A DNA stretch of 64,000 nucleotides from Zingiber officinale. Taxonomy: Eukaryota > Streptophyta > Magnoliopsida > Zingiberales > Zingiberaceae. The stretch lies in contig NC_056003.1 in assembly GCF_018446385.1 (NCBI RefSeq), positions 26,527,364 to 26,591,363 of the forward strand, given 5' to 3'. Of the stretch, positions 45,430-56,975 are shown piece by piece (position 1 is the first letter of the stretch; the number at the start of each line of letters is the position of its first letter). The notes below the pieces were generated by a model. The model ran no database searches. It saw nothing but the letters and a program-made list of their open reading frames with translations, and was not told the DNA's origin. The position numbers were made by a program, and so were the translations under genes.

Positions 45430-47627
45430 ATGACTAGCACCTCGCAGTCGACCGGCGGCGCTCCGGGTCTATGGTATACGACCATGGAGAGCCGTTTTGA
45501 TGAGGAAGACGCATTGCGTCTCGCTCGGACTTACGACCTTCCTTCCGACCACCAACTAGTATTAGCCACACCGACCGATCGGCCTCATGAACCGCCGTCT
45601 GGCACAGTTCTTTTTTTCCGAGACCAATTTTTGGCCGGGCTACGCTTCCCACCTCACAAGTTTATCTTGCAACTCTGCAATTACTTCCGCATCCCGCTCG
45701 GCCAGATAGTTCCCAACTCCATTAGGCTGGTGAGAGGGGTGATAGTTCTCTTTAAACTGAACGACATCCCCCTCGACCCTAAGATTTTTCACTACTTTTT
45801 TTATCCCAAGCAAGCCGAGTGGGGCACCTTTATTTTCCAGTCTAGGATAGGTTTCGTCCTCTTCAATAACATGCCGAGCTCCAACAAACATTGGAAGGAG
45901 CACTTTTTCTATATACGTTTTCCCGAGCGGCCAACTTTTCGTACCAAGTGGCAGACGGCGATGCCGGCGCAACCGGAGCTCGGCAAATTTAGAGGCGACG
46001 CGGCCTACCTTCATGCAGCCGAACGGCTAGTTGGTTAGCGCTATCATATTGACAAGCTACTCCTCCCGGGAGTCATGCACATATTCGGCTTGTCTTCTAC
46101 CCCCGCCGATCTGCCCTGCAGCATGAGTAAGTTCCCTTATCTTCCCGTTTATTTTGTTCTAACTGATTTATTTCTTGCTTCCGCAGCTGAAGTCATGTGG
46201 CGTGCTAAGGCGACCGAGAAGCTCAAATTGAAAGCCGCTCAGATTGAGGCGGTGACGAACAAGGAGGTCGCCGAGCGGGGCCTTGATCCAGCCGCTCCGA
46301 CCGGCAAATTAGGTGAGGGGACACAGGATGCCCCTGAAGCCTTAGCAGCTACTACCTCTCACGAGGAGGCAGCGGGCGGCACAGAACCTTCTACCCAAGC
46401 CGAGGTGGAGGGCCGTTCGGCCGATGATGTTCCGCTACTCACTCGGAAGCGCCGACGACCGAAATCTGCATCTGCCTCAACTCCACTTGATGAGCCACCG
46501 TCCGAGCGGGGCGCGGATGCTCCGGTGTTGTCCGGGACGGTTTCCCTAGAGAGCACCCCGACCCCACATGGCTCTCCGAGGGCAAGCTCTGATGTGCCGC
46601 CGTCCAGCCCTTCAAGAACTCTGCGCCGTATCAGGCGTTTGGGCGAGCTTCCTTCCTCGTCCACCGGTGGGCCGTTCGGTAAGGCCGATGCTTCCCAGAG
46701 CGAGCCGAGCGGCTCAAATTTAATTAAAACCGTCCTGCGCCTCCCCTCAGAGGAATACATGGCTGCTGCTGATCGGCCAGTGGTCCCCGAGCAGCAGATC
46801 ACCTTGACGGGCCCTCTTGCAAAAGCTTGGGAGGACGCTCGGCGCCGAATAAAAGCGATGACTCCCGGGCAGCTCGGCGACAGCAACCTTCAACAGGCCA
46901 CCGGGGTATGCTCTTTTTCTTTGTTCGTGTATTTGAATTAAGTTTTTAATCTGTTCACTTTTTCTCGTAGAACTGGGTGGAGCAGATTGTCGTTAGCAAT
47001 CGGTTGGCCGAGCTGGAGGATGAGTTGAAAAAACTCAAGGCCGCGGGAGACAGCCGACAGTCGACGACCGCTCTGGAGAAGGCCAAAAAATTACTGGAAG
47101 CCGAACGGAAACGGGCTTCCGATCTGGCGAGCAAGGTTGTTCGGCTTGAAGCGATGATCAAGCAACGAGATAAGGAGATCAAGACGGCGACCACCCGGAA
47201 GCGTCAGGCCATCGATGATATGGACCGAATGAAGGTGGAGATCAGGGGGCTGGAGCAACGCATCAAGGACCTGGATGCTCTGCTGACCACCGAGAAGGAG
47301 AGCCGCTCGGCCGATCTCCAAAGGTTTGATGGAGACTTGAAGGATCTCCAAGCCGCCAGCGACGCTGCCCACGCCGCGCTCAAAGAATATCAAGAGGGGG
47401 AGTCGGCTCGTTCTGACGAAGTGAGGAAGGCGTATCTCCGCTCGGAAGATTTCGGAGAGAAGTTTACCGACAAGATATCCCTCACTTTCGAAGAAGCGAT
47501 CAAAGCAGCTGTGGATCACTTGAAGGCCAAAGGCCACCTGCCCGCCGAGCTGACAATCCCTCCCGAGGAGCTCGCGACCGTGATGGGCGCCATCCCTGAT
47601 GCTCTTTTTGACTTTGACGCGTGATAA
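45430..47627 (+). pseudogene. Antisense gene of Tat element B: Transposase_28-like plus coiled-coil protein, three exons
   Basis: Exons 45430-46126, 46187-46905 and 46971-47627, with GT-AG introns of 60 and 65 bp; spliced length about 690 codons. Exon 1 begins MTSTSQSTGGAPGLWYTTME and contains a segment resembling Pfam Transposase_28, the putative gypsy-type transposon domain (AGLRFPPHKFILQLCNYFRI, LGQIVPNSIRLV). Exon 2 is Pro/Ser/Glu-rich (TPHGSPRASSDVPPSSPSRT) and probably disordered. Exon 3 is a long coiled coil (LAELEDELKKLKAAGD) ending FDFDA. It converges with pol across the tandem array. A TAG at 46036 replaces the Gln codon of copy A, so this copy would give only the N-terminal 202 residues. 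Function is unknown; an accessory role for the element is only inference. Confidence 0.82.
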
Positions 47628-48049
47628 GCGTTTTTTCTTTTTATGAACTTTTTTGTATTCCGGCCGTTCGGCCCAACTTATCTTTGTAGTAACTTTTTTG
47701 GCTCACCCAGTGCATAATAGATAATCTTTTTTGTTCCTTCAACTTTTGTTTTGGCAAGAAATTTTTCCCTCGTCATATTTAGTGTTCTTTATATCCACTC
47801 CGCTCGGCACCACGCTTCTGTCAGACTCAATTCGATCATCTTTAATGTCCTTTATCATGCGACTGAGCAGCCGCTCGGCGTTCTAACGAAGCCGCTCGGC
47901 GTTTACATGCAAATATCTATAACTTCTACAGACCCACTTTTGCTTTGTGCCTTACCCCAAAGGGGTTTTCTGTATATTTTTGATAAGCGAGCCGCTCAGC
48001 CGTATGTTGATCTTAACGACCAGGCTATCGTTGATTATATCATGTGGAT

Positions 48050-49210
48050 GGCTATCCGCTCGGACGTTTATAGACGCCGGCTCGTCTCTCGATATTTAAC
48101 GTCGGAGCTCGACGGTCTTCCGCTCGGACGTTTATAGACGCCGGCTTGTCTCTCGATATTTAACGTCGGAGCTCGACGGTCTTCCGCTCGGACGTTTATA
48201 ACGCCGCTCGTCTCGATATTTAACGCGTCGAGCTCGGCGGCCTTCCGCCGGACGCGTTTATAGACGCCGGCTCGTCTCGATATTTAACGTCGAGCTCGGC
48301 GGCCTTCCGCTGGAGCGTTTATAACGCCGTCTCTCGATATTTAACGTCGGAGCTCGGCGGTCTTCCGCCCGGACGTTTATAGACTCTCGATATTTAACGC
48401 CGGAGCTCGGCGGTCTTCCGCTTGGACGGTTATAGACGCCGGCTCGTCTCGATATTTAACGCCGAGCTCGGCGGTCTTCCTTCGGGCGTTTATAGCGCTC
48501 GTCTCGATATTTAACGTCGGAGCTCGGCGGTCTTCCGCCCGGGACGTTTATAGACGCCGGCTCGTCTCGATATTTAACGCGTCGGCTCGGCGACCTTCCG
48601 CTTCGGACGCGTTTATAGGCGTCGGCTCGTCTCGATATTTAACGTCGGAGCTGGCTTCCGCTCGGGCGTTTATAGATGCCGGCTCGTCTCGATATTTAAC
48701 GTCGAGCTCGGCGGTCTTCCACTCGGGCGTTTATAGACGCCGGCTCGTCTCGATATTTAACGTCGGAGCTCGGCGGTCTTCCGCCGGACGGTTTATGCCC
48801 GCTCGTCTCTCGATATTTAACGCCGGAGCTCGACGGTCTTCCGCCGGGGCGTTTAACGCCGGCTCGTCTCGATATTTAACGTCCGGAGCTCGGCGGTCTT
48901 CCGCCGGGCGTTTATAGATGCCGGCTCGTCTCTCGATATTTAACGTCGAGCTCGGCGGTCTCGCCGGGTTTATAGACGCCGCTCGTCTCTCGATATTTAA
49001 CGTCCGAGCTCGGCGGTCTTCCGCCGGGGCGTTTATAGACGCCTCGTCTCGATATTTAACGTCGGAGCTCGACGGTCTTCCGCTCGGACGTTTATAGACG
49101 CCGGCTCGTCTCTCGATATTTAACGTCGGAGCTCGACGGCCTTCCGCTCGGACGTTTATAGACGCCGGCTCATCTCTCGATATTTAACGTCGGAGCTCGA
49201 CGGCCTTCAA
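48050..49210 (-). repeat. Tandem array of Tat element B (64-bp family)
   Basis: About 19-20 units of the same family as element A (minus orientation), between the convergent ends of pol and the antisense gene. The outer units are close to consensus. The inner ones (about 48180-49050) carry many small deletions, giving lengths from about 50 to 64 bp, while the ATATTTAACG core is kept. Confidence 0.95.
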
Positions 49211-49332
49211 GGCTAATTTTGACGCTGCCGATCGGCGGATCCATTGGTCATCCTTTGCATTAATTTTGCTTCCTGCATTACAAGGACATGAGCGACTAAC
49301 ATATACAAAAATGATTTACATTCGTGCACCTT

Positions 49333-52300
49333 TCACCCCGCTCGATAAGGCTGGAGATGATTCGCACTCCACGGTCGATCCAACTGCCGCCCGTCTTCAT
49401 CCTCCAAATAATAGGCTCCCGAGCGGAGCTTTTCAATAACCTTGAAGGGGCCTGCCCAAGGAGCTTCTAACTTGCCGACATCGCCGACCGGCTTGACTTT
49501 CTTCCAGACAAGATCGCCGACCTGGAATGATCTGGGGATTACGCGACGGTTGTAGTTTTGCTTCATCCGCTGCCGGTACGCCATCAGCCGAACGGACGCC
49601 TTGGCTCGCTCCTCGTCGACCAAATCCAGCTCCATGTTCCTCCGTTCGGCGTTGCCATCATCATAGCTCTGGATCCGGGCGGACTCAACGCCAACTTCAA
49701 CCGGAATAACCGCCTCGCCGCCATACACCAAATGGAACGGTGTGACGCCCGTCCCTTCCTTCGGAGTCGTTCGGATGGCCCATAAGACGCCTGGCACTTC
49801 ATCCGGCCAACTTCCTCCCAAATGGTCGAGCCGAGCGCGCAGAATACGAAGAATTTCCCGATTGGCTACTTTGGCTTGACCGTTGCTTTGGGGATAAGTC
49901 ACGGACGTGAAGTGTTGCTCGATGCCGTAGCTTTTGCACCAATCCTCGAGCATCTTCCCTGTGAATTGCCGCCCATTGTCGGAAACCAATCGGCGAGGGA
50001 TGCCGAACCGACAGATGATGTGTTGCCAGATAAAATTTTTGACCATCTGTTCGGTGATCTTGGCTAGCGGCTCGGCTTCCACCCACTTGGAAAAATAATC
50101 AACCGCCACTAGCAAAAATTTCCGCTGCCCGGTCGCCATTGGAAATGGACCAATAATATCCATTCCCCATTGATCGAACGGACATGAAACTGTTGATGCC
50201 TTCATTTCCTCTGCCGGTCGGTGGTTGAAGTTATGGTACTTCTGGCACGAAAGGCACGTCGACACGGTCCGAGCGGCGTCTGCTTGTAAGGTCGGCCAAA
50301 AGTATCCGGCTAGCAGGATCTTCTTAGCTAGTGATCGTCCGCCCGGATGTCCTCCGCACGATCCTTGATGTACCTCTTGGAGGATGTAAGCCGAGTCTTC
50401 CGAGCTCACGCATTTCAACAGCGGGCGAGAGAAAGCCTTCTTGTAAAACTGATCGCCGATGAGTGTGAATCGACCGGCTCGCCTCCTTAGCAGCTGGGCT
50501 TCATACTCATTGAACGGTGTGGCACCCGAGCGGAGGAACTCTATGATGGGCGCCCTCCAGTCGCTTGGAAACGCGAGTCCATCCATCCGGTCGACGTGGG
50601 CCACCAACAGTACTTTTTCAATTGGCTGCTGAATGGCGATCGACGTTATTGAGCTCGCGAGCTTGGCTAACTCATTGGCCGCTTGATTTTCTGCTCTGTG
50701 TATCTTCTGAACAATAACTTCTCTAAAATCGGCTTTGAGCTTCTCGAAGGCTTCAGCGTAGAGCTTGAGCCAAACACTATTGATTTCGAAGGTACCAGCG
50801 AGCTGCTGAGCGGCCAACTGCGAATCCGAGTGAAGCGTTACCCGACCGGCTCCCACATGCCGGGCAGCCTGCAAGCCAGCTATGAGGGCCTCATACTCTG
50901 CTTCATTGTTGGTAGCTTTATAATCCAGCTGGACGGATAAGTGCATCTTTTCTTCTTGAGGGGAGAGCAACAATATTCCAATCCCGCTTCCGAGCCGAGT
51001 GGACGACCCATCCACATATATTCTTCACATAGCTTCCGGCTCCGGCCTTTGCACCTCAGTCACAAAATCGGCCAAGAATTACGCTTTGATCGCCGAGCGG
51101 GGATGGTATTGGATGTCGAATTCACTTAGCTTCGTCGTCCATTTGATGAGTCGTCCGGATGCCTCTGGATTTAGTAGAACACGTCCGAGCAGACTATTGG
51201 TTTTGACAATGATGGTATGCGCCAGGAAATATGGGCGAAGGCGCCGAGCGGCGAGGACCAGAGCGAAGGCTAGCTTTTCGAGCCCAGTGTAGCGAGATTC
51301 AGCATCTTTTAAAATGTGACTAAGGAAATACACAGGCTCCTCTCCGCTCGCCCTCACCAATGCCGAGCCGATTGCCTGCTCGGTCGAGGATAGATAAATA
51401 CAAAGTGGCTCACCAATAGTCGGCTTGGCTAATACCGGGAGCGAATTCAGATATGCCTTTAAATCTTCGAACGCCCGGTCGCATTCTTCATCCCAGTGAA
51501 ATTTTGTAGCCTTGCGTAAGATCTTGAAAAAAGGAAGGCTCCGGTCGGCGGTTTTGGAGATGAATCTGGATAGAGCGGTTATCTGACCGGTCAAACGCTG
51601 CACTTCCCTTGTATTTCTTGGAGGCGGCATATCTTGCAGAGCTTTCACCTTGCTGGGATTTGCTTCGATGCCCCGCTCAGTCACTATGTACCCCAAGAAA
51701 CGCCCTCCTTTTGCTCCGAACAGGCACTTCTGGGGATTAAGCTTGACTCCATATTTGCGTAGCGTTCGGAAGGTTTCTTCCATGTCCTTGAAGAGATCGG
51801 CCGCTCGAACGGACTTAATGAGAATGTCGTCCACATAAACTTCTAGATTCCGCCCGATCTGCTCTCTGAATACTTTATTCATCAAGTGCTGATATGTGGC
51901 CCCCGCATTCTTCAGTCCGAACGGCATCACATTATAGCAATAAGTGCCGTCGGCCGTCACGAAACTGACTTTTTCTTGATCTTCACGGGCGAGCGGCACT
52001 TGGTGATAGCCCTGGTAGGCGTCGAGCATGCAGATTAACTCGCAGCCGGCCGTAGAGTCCACCAGCTGATCTATCCGGGGCAGAGGATAAAAATCTTTCG
52101 GGCAAGCTTTGTTGAGATCCCGAAAATCTATGCACACTCTCCACTTGTTGCCTGGCTTCGAAACTAATACTACGTTAGCCAACTAGCTTGGGAACTGCAC
52201 CTCGCGTATATGGCCGGCCTCCAGAAGTTTTTCCACCTCCGCTCGGATGATGGAATTCTGCTCAGGCACTGAAGTCCCTTTTTCTTTGCTTCACTGGCCG

Positions 52301-52975
52301 TGCGTCCGGTCGGACATGTAGCTCATGTTGCGCTATGCTAGGCGAAATTCCAGGCAGCTCATGCGTCGACCAGACGAAGACATCATTATTTCTTCGGAGG
52401 CATTGGATCAGCTCCTCTTTCTGCTTCTCCTCCAGATCGGATGCAATAAAAGTCGTGGCCTCCGATCGGGTTGAGTGAATCTGCTCTTCCTCTTTTTCTT
52501 CATAAATTAGAGAGGGTGGCTTTTCGGTGATGGCGTTTACCTCGATCCGGGGCGCCTTCCGAGCGGAATTGGCTTCTGATCGGACCATCTCGATGTAGCA
52601 TCGCCGGGCTGCTAGCTGATCTCCCCGTACTTCTCCCACTTTGTCCTCCACGGGGAACTTGATCTTCTGATGGAAGGTTGAGACGACAGCTCGGAATTCG
52701 CTAAGCGCCGGTCGTCCTAAAATGACGTTGTAGGACGAGGGAGAGTCGACCACCACGAAGTTTATTGTCCTTGTCCTCCTGAGCGGCTCTTCCCCCAGCG
52801 AGGTAGCCAGCCAGATCTGTCCGACCGGTTGAACTTCGTTACCCGTAAACCCGTATAGCGGAGTTGTCATGGGTAACAGTTCGGCTCTATCAATTTGCAA
52901 CTGATCGAACGCCTTCTTGAATATGACGTTGACTGAGCTCCCTGTGTCCACAAATACGCGGTGAATAATTGACGA
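49333..52975 (-). pseudogene. Pol of Tat element B: protease, RT, dual RNase H, integrase
   Basis: Right to left: protease (MDTGSSVNVIFKK from 52951), linker, RT (MANVVLVSKPGNKWRVCIDF from 52182; YVDD at 51825-51836), gypsy RNase H (to about 51080), archaeal-type RNase H (MDGSSTRLGSGIG from 51015) and integrase with HHCC finger and WGMDIIG, VSDNGRQF and NREILRI core parts, stopping at 49333. Stops lie at about 52184 (TAG for the expected Trp in FPSW) and just after RSAIKA near 51078, and there is a frame break near 52970. The RT and integrase frames are each long and open (367 and 560 residues), so decay is recent. Confidence 0.9.
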
Positions 52976-53093
52976 TTACCGCTTTGATGAGCAGAGCATC
53001 GTCGTGGGGTACTTCAACTCCTTCCAAGTCCCCGGGCCCGAAACTAATTTCGGGTCTTTCCGCTCGTTCTCGGCTACAGCCGACCGCATGAAT

Positions 53094-54441
53094 CTAGAGC
53101 TGCCGGACGCTCGCCTTTCTTGCTCGGTTGGAGTCTCCTCCGGTCGGCCCGCCAGCAATAACGTTGATCTCGCCTCGGGAAGTATTGCTTCTATTTTCCT
53201 CTTCCCGAGCGGACGATCGAGACCGTTCTCTGGACGCTCGGCGATTCTCCTGCCTTGGAGAACGATGCCGATCGGGAATCTGTTGCTGTGGCCTATCAGC
53301 TCGCGTCCGATCGGCTTCATGAGTTCTTTGTCGCCTGTCGACTGAGGGGGACCGTCGTCCGGCATTCCGGGGCACAGGATGAGCCACGAAGGGAAGACTT
53401 CGACAATCCCTTGTGTTGTGTGTATCCGTCCGGTGGAAGGAGCAGAACATCGGGGTCCATCTCTTCTTTGGCTTGGGCCGGGCGGCGGCTACCTCTTGCA
53501 CATGGGACCTGGCGTGGGGGGATCGGATTGCTTCGACCCTTGGTCCTCTAGGCGGCTGATGAGCGGCGTGCTGTTTCCGCTCGGCAGGAGGAGCCCGCTC
53601 GATTGGAGTTTCTTTTTTCCTTGCCGCTTGTGCTTCTTCCACGTTGATGTATTCGCTCGCCCGGTGTAGCATGTGATCATAGTCTCAGGGCGGCTTTCGG
53701 ATGAGAGATCGGAAGAAATCCCCATTCACTAGGCCTTGTGTGAAGGCATTCATCATGGTTTCCGAGGTGGCCGTTGGAATGTCCATCGCCACTTGGTTGA
53801 ACCGCTGGATGTAAGCTCGAAGCGATTCACGGGCTTCTTGCTTGACGGCGAACAGGCTCACGCTCGTTTTCTGGTAGCGTCGGCTGCTTGCAAAATGGTG
53901 GAGGAAGGCCGTTCGGAAGTCCTTGAAGCTTGTGATGGATCCATCCGGCAACCTCCGAAACCACCGTTGAGCCGATCCCGAGAGAGTGGTGAGAAAAACT
54001 CGGCACTTTACTCCATCTGTGTATTGATGGAGAGTAGCTGTGTTATCGAACTTACCCAGATGATCATCTGGGTCAGTTGTCCCATTATACTCGCCGATCG
54101 GAGGCACATAATGCTTCGGCAGAGGATCTCGCAGAATAGTCTCTGAAAATTGGCGATTAATCCTCTCGGGTGATGCGTCCGCTCGAGGGGCTTTCCCCTT
54201 TCTGTCATCTCGTCTAGGCATTTCATCCGAAGAAGATCCCCTATCTCTATGAGCTGGTACGACTTCAGGGGTGCGGAAGTGCTGCCGCTCGACCACCAGA
54301 CGCTGATGTTGCTTGCTGCTCCGGCCGCTCGGCTGTGGCTTTCTGTTTTTGCTCCACGAGCTTGGCGGCCCTTATCTCGATCAGAGCGTCGAGTTCCTCG
54401 TTCGAAAGCATCACCATGTGTTGTCGTCCAGCCTCGTCCAT
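53094..54441 (-). pseudogene. Gag of Tat element B
   Basis: Starts at ATG 54441 by analogy with element A. After a frame disruption near 54290-54330 it runs in one frame (53685-54296) through the Gag core (FLTTLSGSAQRWFRRLPDGS) to a TGA at about 53685, where the context predicts CGA (Arg in PPRDYD). It continues in frame from 53672 through the zinc-knuckle-like FCSFHRTDTHNTRDC and an Arg/Ser-rich tail to 53094. Confidence 0.82.
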
Positions 54442-54465
54442 TGTTTCCGCTCGGATGCAGGAGCG

Positions 54466-54483
54466 TTCCCACAGACGGCGCCA
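54466..54483 (-). other. Primer-binding site of Tat element B
   Basis: The minus strand reads TGGCGCCGTCTGTGGGAA, identical to the site in element A, three bases inside the 5' LTR. Confidence 0.78.
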
Positions 54484-54486
54484 AAT

Positions 54487-55243
54487 TGATCCTGTCCGAA
54501 TCTTCGAACCAAAGGACGCTGGGCACGTGGCGCGCTCCTAGTCGATGGCGTAGGCCTCCGTCTGGTCGCACGAATCTCCGGCGAACCTGCACAGAAGTCG
54601 GCCGGGAAGGGTTCCCGGCAGCGACCCTCCGACGCTCAAGTCAGGCAAGCAAACAATGGAAAAGAGTGGCTCCAGAGATGTTTCACGCGTACCTCCGACG
54701 AAGTAAGAGGCTCTTTATATAGAGCGGTGAAAGAACTAATGCACGTCCACCGAGGCGTATACGTGCTCGCAGCCCATTCCTCGGTATGCACCTGTCAGAG
54801 AGCTTACCTGACACCATACTGCTACAGTCCAAGCATGTCTTCGATGGGACAAGAGAACACCTGATCGTCAGACTAGGAGTATGGCCTAGCTCTAGGACTT
54901 GACGGCTGTCAGCAGATGTTCCTGTCCCTATTTACTCACCGCCGGCCAGGACGTCCGTCCGGCCGGCTAAACGAAGAGCGCCGTCCGGACGACCCTAATT
55001 CCCTGCGCCGACCGGGCGGCGCGCCCTTCCGCTCGGTCATTATGTACTGTTCCATTGAGCGTCGGAACCCCGATCCCTGTCAGGGTGCCTTTTACTATCA
55101 GATGTTTACTGGCAGACCGATCGGTCTGCCCCTTTCTCATGAGTCCGGTCGGCTCACCCTTCTTCGACGAACCACCTGGCCCTTTGATCTCCACGTGGCG
55201 TTGACCCCTCGTTATGGGGTCCCAGGTTTTTACCACCGGATCA
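54487..55243 (-). repeat. 5' LTR of Tat element B (757 bp)
   Basis: Same ends and length as the other two Tat LTRs. A TATA box on the minus strand lies near 54716-54723. The outer flank (ATAATTATTATT) is AT-rich intergenic DNA. Confidence 0.92.
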
Positions 55244-55485
55244 ATAATTATTATTATTTTGATAATTCAGATGTTTGAATTTTACTCAACTAATTTTAAA
55301 AATAAACAATCTTTCTACTAATTCACCTATAGGGTAGAATTTACACACTCAAAAGCACCCTTTTTCAACATGAGCAATCAATATGTTATATAATAGCAAA
55401 TTTTCCTTTCATAAAGGAGTGTATCTTAAATTTTAATATTGTACCAATTTAGCTCAAATCTACAAACTGTGCAACTTAAACGTTC

Positions 55486-55536
<51 letters not shown>

Positions 55537-55694
55537 TATTATTATTATCATTAAACTTAACATTATCTCATCTTAATTCGCACTAATGAAGATGATTGCC
55601 GGTGAGAAAGCCAATCTCAAGTCCATATTGCATTTTTCATTTACCTACCTAACATAAATTTTAATGTATGTTTTGCATTAGTAAATACTAACTC

Positions 55695-55726
<32 letters not shown>

Positions 55727-56940
55727 ATAAAACCAATATCAAATTGTTTGCAAATAAATATATCATGATTAAAAATAAGCAATACGTGTTAATATTTATG
55801 AATGCAATTGCATAATTCCCAAGCACTGAGTTCTATTCATCTTCTTCGAACCGCTCAAAAATCACTTGAACAAAATAGCTTGTTGGATTGCTACAGATTG
55901 CATCGTCCATAAAGTCCAAGTTCTACATCTTAATAGGAATGACATGCAAAATGCAATAACCTCCTCGTATGCAGGCCAATTTTTTTTTTTTTTAAAAAAC
56001 CTCTTTTTATTAAAATAATAAAAAAGATATTTTTTTTATTTATTATTAAAATAGCATCTCTTCCTTTTTTTTCAAAAGTTTTTTATTTTAAAAATACCCT
56101 TATTTTTTTAAAAATTTTAATAGCTATAATCTCATAATACAATTATAGCAATTATTTTGTAACAACTAGATGACAAAAGACAAAAACGATTCACTCACCC
56201 CTATCATCCTATCAATCCTTCCCTAAGTCAACACAGAGAAGGATATGCTCAAACAAGCCAAACTTAAACCTCAAGAACTCATATGACAATAACTATGCTA
56301 CTATAACCCCTATAATATAACATTAATTAAAAATAAATTATCTATATTGTAATAATTATAATTCATATCTACTATAATATAGTATTATTAATGTTAATCA
56401 AAATTAAAATATGTATATTATAACAATTATAAATTATAATTGCTATAACAATATCGATTACAAAAATATTTTAAAAAACAAAGATGAATTGAAAAACTAT
56501 GAGACAGTATTTTGATAATAAATAAAAAAGACGCTCTTTAACTATTCTAATAAAAATAAAAGACGGTCTTTTGATTTATACCCTCGATACTTTGTGTAGA
56601 TTTACTCTTCTATTACCTTTGTCATTCACCAGCATTGACAATCACTGAAAGGAATAGACGTCAGGAACTTGGCATGGCAATGATTCTGAATATCACAACA
56701 AACGTGAGAAAGAGCAGGTTAAATAATAATAAAAAAAATGTTTAAAAATGAATTCTTTTGACAAAGCCACTAACTAGACACATTCAAAATATCCTGCGAG
56801 GCACCAAAACAGTAAAGTGGGAGATGCTAATAACTTCGCAAGTTCTAAACGAAGACAGGGAACTTGATAGAACATCAGAAAGAGGAGAGTTTTGGATGTT
56901 CTCATAACTCAAACTTTGGCAATTTCATAATATGAATGTG
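55244..56940. other. AT-rich intergenic DNA with microsatellites
   Basis: No gene recognised. An (AAT)n tract (55485-55535) runs directly into ATT repeats (to 55549), forming a palindrome. A (TA)n tract lies at 55695-55721. Poly-T and poly-A tracts lie at 55980-56110. Confidence 0.6.
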
Positions 56941-56975
56941 ATAGCCAATCGGTTCACCTACTCTTGGAATGCTTT

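Larger units (their letters stand above)
44028..55243 (-). mobile_element. Tat-type Ty3/gypsy element B, both LTRs present (11.2 kb)
   Basis: Minus-strand order: 5' LTR (54487-55243), primer-binding site, gag, protease, RT, RNase H, second RNase H, integrase, tandem array, opposite-strand gene, polypurine tract, 3' LTR (44028-44784). It is closely related to element A in both protein and non-coding parts. The flanks differ (CTTAC on the left, ATAAT on the right), so there is no target-site duplication. The left flank is an LTR fragment that does not resume on the right. Confidence 0.92.

Noticed and set aside
24372-55243. Nonsense mutations in both Tat copies as the product of methylation-driven C-to-T change
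   Set aside because: Comparison of A and B gives a mixed spectrum: some are CGA to TGA, CAG to TAG or TGG to TGA, but others are GAG to TAG, TCG to TAG or AGA to TGA.
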